From Sphagnum magellanicum (Eukaryota; Streptophyta; Sphagnopsida; Sphagnales; Sphagnaceae): a stretch of DNA of 64,000 bases. The first letter of the stretch is position 1; each line of letters opens with the position of its first letter. Below are positions 36,420-45,418 of this stretch, piece by piece. The stretch lies in the NCBI GenBank assembly GCA_021904315.1, contig CM038923.1:372001-436000 (forward strand), written 5' to 3'. The translations under genes were made by a program, and so were the position numbers. Under the pieces are notes generated by a model. It made no database searches. It saw only the letters and a list, made by a program, of their open reading frames with translations, and had not been told where the DNA came from.

Positions 36420-36937
36420 AGAGCAAGCTCCATGCAATACCTTCAATTTATTATTTCCTCATTATTGTTGACCATTGGGGGTCTATTGCAGTGGTGACCA
36501 AGGTAGGTGTAACCATGTGGGTGGGGTTTGGTACTTAAAGTGTTGGTAGGTAGGTCCATGGTAGATGAGAGTAGCACATTTAAATTTATAGGTGAGTAGG
36601 TAGATGGGGAAGAGTCTACTTTTAATTCAAATATATGGGTGAGTAGGTTGGTGGGGGACAGGTGGGTGGGTGGGAAAAGTTTCAAAAGCAAAAAGAAAAA
36701 AAGAAACCGGGTGCAGGGTGGGGAGAAAATACAGTTCCAAAAAAAAAACAAAGATCGGGGAAAAAGGAACTGGAAAGGGGGCAGGGAGAAAATAAAGTTG
36801 CAAAAAAAAATTGATCAAGGCTGAGAAAGGGCAAACAAAAATAGTCAACCTGGGATGGCACAAGGATAGAAAAGAGAATCCTATCAGTGCACCATCCATC
36901 CACGTTGGTGCACTGGTGGTGCTGGTTCACTCTGGCC
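36420..36937 (+). mobile_element. Right end of a transposon related to the 37-kb element
   Basis: Ends ggtgctggttcactctggcc at 36937, the same terminus as the right end of the complete element (tgttaattcactctggcc at 44045), preceded by 'gttggtgcactggtgg'. R1 sequence starts at the next base (gtgttctcc). Upstream lie GTAGG-rich sequence and A-rich purine stretches, as in the complete element. Its left end, which should be preceded by R1 ending in gtgttctcc, was not found. Confidence 0.55.
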
Positions 36938-37043
36938 GTGTTCTCCATCATGCATTCACAAATTACAAGTGAATTCGACCACACCAAAAGTGAAACCAGC
37001 AGATGGCCACCTGTCCCACTGTGAAAATGCTTAACAAAGTGCC
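36938..37043 (+). repeat. Dispersed repeat R1, copy B, left part
   Basis: Matches the middle of R1 in copies A and D ('ttctccatcatgcattcaca', 'agatggccacctgtcccact'). It continues at 44055 after the 7-kb insertion; the last nine bases, CAAAGTGCC, are the target duplication. Confidence 0.8.
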
Positions 37044-37433
37044 GGCTGGAGTGAATTAGCACCCACCAATGCACCAGTTGCGGATGAGCCCGTTGAGGCC
37101 GTTTTTTGGATGGACGAAAATCCCATCCTCCTTGCCCGATTTTTTTTTTTTTTTCCACCTCTTCTCTACCCCAAAATTTTCCCCCGTCCTACCTACCACC
37201 TACTTCCCCCCATCCTACCTACCACCTACCTCCCCCCTCCTACCTACCACCTACCAACCCCACCCCCCCTCACTCCATCGCCAGAGCTCCAGAGACCTCG
37301 GGCGGCTGTGGAGCGGGAGCTGGAGCTGTGGCTGTGGAGCTAGAGCGGCTGGAGCTGGAACGGAGTTGTTGGAGTTGGAGCGGAGTTACTGGAGTTGGAG
37401 CGGGACCCATGCGCACACGAAAAGGTAAGAAGT

Positions 37434-37870
37434 CTTCTTCTTTTTCTTGCTTGCTTGCTTGCTTGCTGCAACGCAGCAAGCTCTGGAGCTAGGCTTCGGA
37501 GCTTACATTGCTTTCTTGCAACGCAGCAAGCTCCGGAGCCAAGCTCCGGAGCTTGCGTTGCTTTGCTGCAACGCAGTAAGCTTCGGAGCCAGGCTCCGGA
37601 GCTTGCGTTGCTTTCTTTGTTGCAACGCAGCAAGTTTCGGAGCCAGGCTCCGGAGCTTGCGTTGCGTTGCTTTGCTACAACGCAACAAGCTCCGAAGCCT
37701 GGCTCCGGAGCTTGCTTGCTTGCTGCGGCTTGCTTGCTGCAGCAACGCAGCCTTGCTTGCTGTTGCAACGCAGCAAGCTCCGGAGCGTGAGAGCTTGCTG
37801 CTGCAACACAGCAAACTCTGGAGCTTGTTGCAACTAAACTCTGCAACGCAGCAAGCTCTGGAGCGTCTCT
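37434..37870. repeat. GC-rich palindromic minisatellite
   Basis: Units of about 50-57 bp start near 37468, 37518, 37568, 37622, 37679, 37742 and 37841. Each has 'gcaacgcagcaagctc' and most contain the palindrome AGCTCCGGAGC once or twice (gctccggagccaggctccgg). All six frames are open for long distances, which explains the long repetitive ORFs here. Confidence 0.85.
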
Positions 37871-37993
37871 TGCAGTAGAAGAAAAAGAAGAACCCTGAAC
37901 CTTTTGCCCCATCCTCTATATTTTTTATTTTGCTTTGGTTTAGCTGATTAGAATTAACATTTAACAATAACTAGTGGTCTTTTGTTTAGGGTT

Positions 37994-38380
37994 GGAGGTT
38001 GGAATGGGTAAGAGAAGAAGACTCAGGAAAAGCGGTGGTGGTGAGCTGGAGGTCAATATGCAAGATGTTGCATCAGATGAGGCGATTCTTCCAAGTGTTG
38101 CTGTGGCAGGTGTGATGATTCTTTTACCATATGTTGCTGGAGGAGATGAGGGAGTTGTTGAGTCACATGTTGCTGCATCTGATGCAACAATTATTTAGCA
38201 AAATGTTACATCAGATGAAGCAAATAATGAACAAGATGTTGCATCAGATGAGGAAATGGGTGAGCAAAATGGTGCTCTATCACAATTGAAATATAAAGAT
38301 AGCATTAGTATAGATTGTTTTAGAATTTGTGGACATCAGATTAAATACAAATTAAGAAAATTGTACAAGTTTTTTTAGGT
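37994..38380 (+). pseudogene. Acidic low-complexity N-terminal part of the transposon ORF
   Basis: Frame starts MGKRRRLRKSGGGELEVNMQ and continues with variants of DVASDEA. One TAG (about 38196) interrupts it before QNVTSDEANNEQDVASDEE. The older element has a comparable acidic stretch at 13347-13640. Joining to the finger exon at 38518 is inferred from that parallel. Confidence 0.35.
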
Positions 38381-38517
38381 TTAATTATATCCGCACCTTC
38401 CATCATTTGTTGGAAGGTGCGGGATTTTTTTTGTCAAATTTTTTTTATGCAATACCTGAAAACAATGATTTGTAATATCTACATTTTGTTTTTTGATCTT
38501 TTTTTTTTTTGCCTTAG

Positions 38518-39430
38518 GTCCGGAAGTTGAATCTGATAAGGCAGCTCTGCCACTTGCACTTTTTTGCCCACCAAATTTGGCTCGGAAGGACAAGGAATGG
38601 ACGCATGTTGGGTCCAAATGGAGGTGCAAAGTTGGTAATTGCACTACTGCATATTGTGCAAAATGGCTGTTGACGAAACACTTGAAGGAGGTGCATGGGT
38701 TGGTGGCTGAAAAGTCCAAACCTGGGAGGCCTTCAACTGCTGCAGGAGGTCCTCGACATTATGACCATGCCAAAATGAATGCTCGCATCTTGGGAAATGC
38801 GATGGCTATGCAGAGGTGGAACGATCAAAAGGTGGCTTGTCGCGCTCGTGCCAAAGCACAACGCGAATGGGAAAACCTGGTAGCTGTTGCAAAACAGTGT
38901 CCACCATTCCCAAAACCAGGTTTGGTGAAATTAGCTTCAGAGAAACTTTTGAAAGTGTTGGGGCTTACTGCTTGGGGTGTGGGCAGTGTGCCTCGAGATG
39001 CAACATCGCGAATGGAGAAAGATGAAGATTTACAAGGGATTATTCGATCCACTCGTTGCGCATATGCACGGCAACTCAAGACGGCATGGGATGCCAAATA
39101 TTGGGATCGAGAGTCCAATAAAACAAGTCGGAGAAAACAGTTGGCAGCTGTTTTGGATTTTCATGAATCTAGAATGATTCATGGAAGGTAAGAAACAATC
39201 ATAAGCAATGTTTATTGTTTTTTTATTGCATTTCATCCAAGGTGTGTTAGGGTTTAACTTGGTGGTTTTTGGGTGTTTATAGGGTTCAGGGCCAAACATA
39301 GGAAGAGTTTGTGGCAACTGCAGTTCAAGTGGAAATGCAACGTCGGCATTTATACACTGTTCGTCATGCAACAAAGGCTGCAAATGCAGCTGCTACGTAT
39401 CGAGCTAAACACGGGATCGTAGATTGCTAG
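38518..39430 (+). pseudogene. C2H2-type zinc-finger protein of the 7-kb transposon, one nonsense codon
   Basis: Exon 38518-39187 (after a T-rich tract ending ttag) is joined to exon 39293-39430 by a GT...AG intron; the last residues across the junction are MIHGR|VQG. The finger is C-X4-C-X12-H-X4-H (CKVGNC...KHLKEVH). Then come an Ala/Arg-rich helix (ACRARAKAQREWENL), TAWGVGSVP, TRCAYARQLKTAWDAKYWD and a C-terminus ending YRAKHGIVDC. An in-frame TAG at 39309-39311 lies where the older copy has a Lys codon (VQGTTKE). Apart from that stop the two exons are open, so decay is recent or the stop is polymorphic. The family is unknown to me; DNA binding, perhaps to its own ends, is only a guess. Confidence 0.6.
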
Positions 39431-39772
39431 ACACTGATATGGGTTAGGGTTTAGGGTTATACAGTTAGTTAGGTTTTATAGCCCTTTTACTTTTTGGACT
39501 ACCCAATTTTGAACTACCCAATATAATAGCATCTTCTATTCACACTTGTTTTATGGTATATGGTTAAGCATATGTCTTCTTTGTCATAATTTTTTTAGTA
39601 CTTGAGATGTAAGAATCAAACCAAAGATCAAAATGAACATTGTGCAATACTTACATCTAATATAATAGCACTCACATCACTTGAAGAGTTTCAAAACAAT
39701 ATACACATTTTAAACATATAAAATACCTACATCATTTTCTATTATAAATCTCATAAGGAGATTTTCAAATAT

Positions 39773-40190
39773 GCAATACCCACATATACGTCCTAAAATA
39801 GTCATAGGCATATTACATTCAGTGCAATACCCGCATCTAAGTCCCATAATAGTCGTTGTAATTTTTGGCATCCCTTGCAATACCCGCATCCAAGTCCCAT
39901 AATAGCTGCTGGTATTTTTGGCATCTCTTGCAATACCCGCATATGGGCCACCCATAGTTGTTGACATTCGTCATTCGTTGCAATACCCGCATATGGGTCC
40001 ATGGTTTTCGTTGGGTTTTATAACATTTCTTGCAATACCCGCATATAGTTTCCATAATATCCACTAGTTTTTTTTGTGTCTCTTGCAATACCCGCATATA
40101 GTTTCCATAATAGTCACTGGTTTTTTTTGTGTCTCTTGCAATACCCGCATATAGGTCCCATAATAGTTGCTGGTTTTTTTCATTCTTTGC
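39773..40190. repeat. 53-bp tandem array, about eight units
   Basis: 'gcaatacccgcat' starts at 39824, 39877, 39930, 39980, 40032, 40085 and 40138, with a worn copy at 39773. Each is followed by 'gtcccataatagt.g.tg' or a close form. Minus-strand ORFs here repeat the same peptide and are not genes. Confidence 0.9.
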
Positions 40191-40320
40191 AAAACTTACA
40201 TTTTGTCATAAAATTAATTTAGAATAATAATTAATTTAGGTATATAAAAAGACATATTTTGGGTATCCATAGCACTTATTTGTTATTTTGAAATGACATT
40301 ACATGTGAGTTTTGCATTCA

Positions 40321-41081
40321 GGGTTTAGGGTTTAGGGTTTAGGGTTACGTTTTCACATAAGGTTTGCTTCTTACCTTTGTGTGATAACTCCAACCTAATT
40401 TTCCTAATCTCTTTGAAGAAAATATATAATAAGATTGTATTAGATCCCATATGTTTAAACCCAAAAAATTTCCCCCTAATTGAATATAAAATATTTTTGA
40501 TAGTACATGAATTATCAACAAATTTTGACATATAATTAAATAATTAATAGACCATTATTTCAGATAATTTAAATGATTAATTATCAAGAATTACATAATC
40601 ATTTATTTATTTGGAATAATTAACTATTCAGTTGGCTTAACTTCATTTATTTGGATAATAAAAAGTTGGATCTAAAAATTAGATTAACATTATTTGATTG
40701 ATTAACTTTAATATATTTTTATTTTAATAAGTGATTAAAATCACTATTTAAGATAACTATTCCATGTTATAGATTGCATGTTCAGCTTTTTCATGAAAAA
40801 TTCATACACCAAAATAAGTTTGATCACAATTGCCATTATACTATTTGTTCCACAAACAATACAATTTTTTTTCAAATTTATGAAACAAAATAAGAATCAT
40901 GGGTTTAGGGTTTAGGGTTTTAGGGTTTTTTAGGTTTAGGGTTTAGGGTTTAGGGTTTAAGGTTTTAGGGTTTTTTAGGTTTAGGGTTTAGGGTTTAGGG
41001 TTTTAGGGTTTTTTAGGTTTAGGGTTTAGGGTTTAGGGTTTTTTAGGTTTAGGGTTTAGGGTAAACCCTAAACCCTAAACT
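40321..41081. repeat. Interstitial TTTAGGG telomere-like repeats inside the transposon
   Basis: Perfect TTTAGGG runs lie at 40321-40346 and 40901-41081. The second is interspersed with TTTTAGGG and TTTTTTAGG variants in a repeating pattern. It ends at 41060 with a switch of strand, AGGGTAAACCCTAAACCCTA, a head-to-head junction. Between the two runs is AT-rich sequence that recurs 1.4 kb further on. Confidence 0.9.
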
Positions 41082-41149
41082 CCTAATCAACAACCCCAGC
41101 CTCACACCTTTGTTAACATATTATTTTGAAATTAATTAATTATTTTAGA

Positions 41150-43685
41150 ATGACCCAAAATGTAGATATCACATTTAGGGTAGGATCTTCATTTAAAGAA
41201 GTTTAAACCCCACAACCGTATTTTTATAGTGGCCCAAAATGCAGGTATTGCATGTAGGGTAGGATCTTCACTTAAAGAGGGCTTAAACCCCCCATGCGTA
41301 CTTTCGAGGTGACCCAAAATGCAGGTATTGCATTTAGGGTTCAGTTTATATCATTATTTATATATTAAGTGTTATGAATAACAATATATTTGGACCAATA
41401 TTTAAACCAATATTATACATCATGAAAAATAAAGTTTACATAAGGACTTTTGTTATATATGTATAAAATATAAAATATTTTTGACCCACTATATGAATAT
41501 ATTAACCAAGAAAGTTTTTACTATATATCAAAGAAATAAAAATAAAAATTTTAATTAAACATAGGATTAATATATGAGAGAGATCATTTTTATTATTATG
41601 TGAAATAGAAAAGAAGAAAGTAAATAATTACTTGCTTTGAATTTTTTTAAAACATAATTTAAAATCTTGTTAAATTAAAGACTTTATAGTTATGTTTTTA
41701 GTATGAATATACAACTTTAAAAGGGGAAAAAAAATATGAACATCTTTGAAAAATATTTAAGCTTGAACTTTTTATTTTTTGATCTTGACAAACTCCGTGT
41801 TACATTTAGGGTTGGGTTTTCATATAAGGTTTGTTTTTTACCTTTGTGCGATAAATATTTATGATAATTAATGAATTATCACAAAATTTGTCATATAATT
41901 AAATAATTAATAGACCATTATTTCAGATAATTTAGATGATTAATTATCAAGAATCATATAATCATTTATTTATTTAAAATAATTAACTAATCATTTGGCT
42001 TAAATTTATTTACTTGAAAATAAAAAGTTGGATTTAATCAGATTAATTAATTTGATATTTGATTGATTAACTTTAGTATATTTTTGTTTTAATAAGTTAT
42101 TAAAATCACTATTTAAGATAATTATTCCATGTTATAGATTGCAAGTTCAACTTTTTCATGAAAAATTTTTACACCAAAATAAGCTTGATCACAATTGTCA
42201 TTGTATTATTTGTTCCACAAACAATAGAACCTATTTTTAAATTCATGAAAAAAAATAAGAATCATGGATTCCTAATCAACAACCCCAACCTCCATACACA
42301 CTTTTGTTAACATATGATTTTGAAATTAACTAATTATTTTAGAGTGACCCAAAATGCAGGTATTGCATTTAGGGTAGGATCTTCATATAAAAAACCCTAA
42401 ACCCACATGCATACTTTCAGAGTGACCCTAAATGCAGGTATTGCATTTAGGGTGGGATCTTCATATAAAGAACCCTAAACCCCACATGCGTACTTTTGAA
42501 GTGACCCTAAATGCAGGTATTGCATTTAGGGTGGGATCTTCATATAAAGAAACCCTAAACCCCACATGCGTACTTTCGGAGTGACCCTAAATGCAGGTAT
42601 TGCATTTAGGGTAAGATCTTCGTATAAAGAAAGCTTAAACCCTACATGCGTCCTTTCGGAGTGACCCAAAGTGCAGGTATTGCATTTAGGGTTGGGTTAT
42701 TTCAAAGTGACTTTGCATATGCATATTGTGTTTAGGGCTAGGTCTTCACTTAAAGGTATCCAAACCATTTAGATGGGTTTTTTTGAAACGTGGGTATTAC
42801 ATTTAGGTTTGTTTTTTCATTTCAACTTGAAATACCCAAACTTATACTTACCTTTACCAACTAGAATTTTGGGGTTTCGATGCAATACTTACATCCGTAC
42901 TTACTTTTACCAACTGGAATTTTGGGGCATAATTTCAATACTTGCACTTGTACTTACTTTTACCAAACCCTAACAAAAAAAAATCTTAGTGATATATGCC
43001 CTAAACCTAAAAAATTATACAAGCTATACAAATCATATAATGCAAAATAAACTAATTTAAAAGAACATAGGAAAAAATTTAAAAACCAAAATTCAAAGGT
43101 TTTAAACTATAAATATTTATTAAGTGAAAGAAAATACGTTAATTTTTAAAAATAATCAAATAAATTTCATATAAAACCAAAAGAAAAGATATGTGTTTTA
43201 TCTTTGTGTGATCCTTCCAACCTAATTTTTCCACTCTTTTTGAAGAAGATATAAAATGCAATTGTATTACTTCACATATGTGTAAACCCTAAAATTTTCC
43301 CCCCAAATTTAACCTACTCTAGATTAATTACTATACATTTGTGAAAAACTTATTAATTAATTTGTGTCTCAACCCTAAACCTAAAAATTTCCCCCCAAAT
43401 TTAGCTTACTTTAAATTAATTACTATACATTTATGAAAAACTTATCAATTAATTTATGTGTCTCAACCCTAAACCTAATGGTTAAGTTAGTAGGGTATGT
43501 AATTAATAGAGTAGCTAGGTAAGTAGGGTAGGTGGTTAGTACAATAGCTTGGTTAGCGGTGTGACCCAAAATGCAAGTATTGCATTTAGGGTATGATCTT
43601 CGTATAAAGATGTTTAAACCTCACATGCGTATTTTCGAAATGGCCCAAAATGCAGGTATTGCATTTAGAGTAAGGTTTTTAGGGT
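41150..43685. repeat. 80-bp telomere-word satellite in three blocks within a ~1.4-kb higher-order repeat
   Basis: Units start 'gtgaccc.aaatgcaggtat' and continue tgcatttagggt, gatcttc, aaccctaaaccccacatgcg; block 2 has starts at about 42343, 42422, 42501, 42581 and 42661. Blocks are at 41150-41345, 42342-42705 and 43560-43685. The sequence before each block also repeats: 'acctttgtgtgata' at about 40373, 41840 and 43200, and 'taattaaataattaatagac' at 40533 and 41896, giving a large period of about 1.4 kb. Confidence 0.8.
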
Positions 43686-43860
43686 AAGGTATGTAATTAA
43701 TAGGGTAGCTAGGTTAGTAGGGTAGGTGGTGAGTACAGTAGCTAGGTTAGTAGGGTAGGTGATGAGTACAGTAGCTAGGTTAATAGGGTAGGTGGTAAGT
43801 ATAGTAGCTAGGTTAGTAGGGTAGGTGGTGAGTGCAGTAGCTAGGTAGAAAAGTGAACAG
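43470..43860. repeat. GTAGG-rich minisatellite near the right end of the transposon
   Basis: A unit of about 35-45 bp, 'gtagctaggttagtagggta' plus ggtgg(t/a)gagta, appears about seven times, split by one 80-bp-satellite block. The older, related terminus at 36.42-36.66 kb has similar GTAGG-rich sequence at the same place. Confidence 0.75.
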
Positions 43861-44054
43861 GGTAGCTATGTGTGAGGTCAGGTCCAGGGAAAAACGAGCA
43901 GAACCAAAAAAAAAAAGTACAATGGTCAACAGCAAAAAGAAATGGACTGTCATGAACCCCATCCGGCGCCAAATGAAAAAACGCAACCCATCCAGTGGAC
44001 AGAACGGCCAACTGGTGCATTGGTGGCTGTTAATTCACTCTGGCCCAAAGTGCC

Positions 44055-44412
44055 GGAACTGTGACAGGAAAGCTGTTTACTTTTTAGTCAGGGACTATTT
44101 TTGGTTTCTTCTTGAGTGTGGCAGTGGTCATCAACTGCTGGTTCCAATCGTGACAGGAAAGCTGTTTACTTTTTAGTCAGGGACTATTTTTGGTTTCTTC
44201 TTGAGTGTGGCAGTGGTCATCAACTGGTTGCAGTTGTGTAAGCGTTAGGTCCACTTGGGATGTGAACCACAGTGGGCTACATTGTACTGTGGTGAATCAC
44301 AGTGGGGAACATCGGTTATCACATCACGCGGCAGAATGGCATTTAAGGCACATTGTGAGAATTGTACGTTTTGCAAGTTCTATTGCAGAAGTTGACACAT
44401 GATCCCACCGTA
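44055..44412 (+). repeat. Dispersed repeat R1, copy B, right part, with an 89-bp tandem duplication
   Basis: Continues R1 after the insertion ('ccacagtgggctacattgta', 'cattgtgagaattgtacgtt', 'agttgacacatgatcccacc'). The segment starting gtgacaggaaagctg is present twice, at 44061 and 44150, a period of 89 that the other R1 copies lack. Confidence 0.8.
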
Positions 44413-44414
44413 AA

Positions 44415-44611
44415 CTTTGATATTTAGACAATAGGTCTTTGTTTAAGTAAACTGTGGCCACAGGCTTACCGCTAACTACAAGGGTAGTTCACCGTCCTCA
44501 CAGAGCACATCCATGGAGGAGACGTGGTCCAGTTAGGATTTGAACTCCCAAACGCTAGCTTCGCAGCCAAAGCCTCAGCCACCAGGGTACGTAGCTGCCG
44601 CACTGCTCCAA
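44415..44611 (-). mobile_element. tRNA-derived SINE-like element, copy 1
   Basis: Read on the minus strand it starts near gcggcagctacgtaccctgg, has an A-box-like TGGCTGAGG and a B-box GTTCAAATC, then a non-tRNA tail ending cctattgtctaaatatca. Block A has no counterpart at this place, so it inserted after the duplication. Copies 2 and 3 lie near CVNH copy C. Not a functional tRNA: no cloverleaf with paired acceptor arms is visible. Confidence 0.6.
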
Positions 44612-45279
44612 TGTCCGTGCTGAATTTTCACATTTGTATATTTCACAAATGACGACAATGATGATAAGTCTGGACAAACTGTTTTCAAACTTCTGAGAAC
44701 TCCACCAAATGATGTCAACAACCAGACGCAGTAGATAAAACACCATTCGGCTCATCCAATACATCACTGCCAGTCAATGAGTCTGAACATGCCTATTCTT
44801 GGTTTCTATCCATTTTGAGTCTCTGGAAGTTTTGGAACTAGTGAAATTGTGGCAAACAAATAAAAACTGAGATCCTCGGGTATGATTCAACTGAAAATTC
44901 ACAGCCTTTTGAAACTGTCAGGCAAAATAAAGTATTCTCAGGTGGCAAGCTGCAATTTGGAGTGGGCAACAGAAGTAAAATCGTGGGCCTCTTCCTATCT
45001 TTTAGTGATATCATAATTTAATTGCGTTCCTTTCAACTCTCAATGCAGTTTCGCAAGCCTTATTCATTTAAAAAGTTCTTTTCAACTCCGTGCAAATTGG
45101 GGGGACCACAGTAGTCTTGCGCCCTTGATTTTCTCAGCATAGTATTGTCAAAGTTAATAATGTAACCCACTTTTTCCCCACGCACACACCTTCGTGGAGT
45201 TGACGCGAAGTCCGCCTGCACTCCGTCACACTCTACCAGCTAGTCGTCCAGGGGTAAGAGGCGATTGAGCTCTGGTACC

Positions 45280-45286
45280 TATATAA
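45280..45286 (+). promoter_or_regulatory. TATA box of CVNH copy B
   Basis: TATATAA, 133 bases upstream of the ATG, in a segment conserved in all three copies (ggtacctatataagcagatg). Confidence 0.7.
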
Positions 45287-45418
45287 GCAGATGGGATCGA
45301 GCTGGGAGTACCATTCATCCCAAGCATTCCCAACTCATCTACTCCTCCAGCTTTCTTTCAATACCATCAGCAGCCGACCATACTCAGCCGATCAAATTTC
45401 AGTCTTGATCAAATCATC

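Larger units (their letters stand above)
37044..44045 (+). mobile_element. Complete 7002-bp TIR transposon, Mutator-like by target duplication
   Basis: The left end GGCTGGAGTGAATTAGCACC and the reverse complement of the right end GGCCAGAGTGAATTAACAGC align without gaps over about 38 bp with four or five mismatches. CAAAGTGCC flanks it at 37035-37043 and 44046-44054. Two related R1 copies (10.43 kb and 61.17 kb) show the site without the insertion. A 9-bp duplication is the usual mark of Mutator-like elements, but no MuDR-type transposase is encoded, so it is probably non-autonomous or its transposase is of an unfamiliar kind. Contents in order: pyrimidine-rich leader, GC-rich minisatellite, C2H2-type ORF, 53-bp array, telomere-like repeats inside a ~1.4-kb higher-order repeat, 80-bp units, GTAGG array. 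Confidence 0.85.

Noticed and set aside
11747-36937. A single proven 25-kb transposon
   Set aside because: The two ends are similar and well oriented, but no target duplication is present and the left flank is not the R1 repeat found at the right flank; reported only as a hypothesis.
37340-37967. Long overlapping ORFs (up to 190 codons) on both strands
   Set aside because: All are by-products of a GC-rich minisatellite whose unit is open in every frame; the peptides are simple repeats such as RSLAPELAAL.
39773-40190. Regular 53-bp repeats resembling a CRISPR array
   Set aside because: The variable parts are themselves diverged copies of the repeat, there are no unique spacers, and the DNA is plant nuclear.
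40901-41081. Chromosome end (true telomere)
   Set aside because: The TTTAGGG run is short, changes strand, and lies within a bounded transposon with ordinary sequence on both sides.
44415-44611. tRNA gene
   Set aside because: A and B boxes are recognisable but acceptor and anticodon arms do not pair, and two further copies share a non-tRNA tail; it is a SINE-like element.
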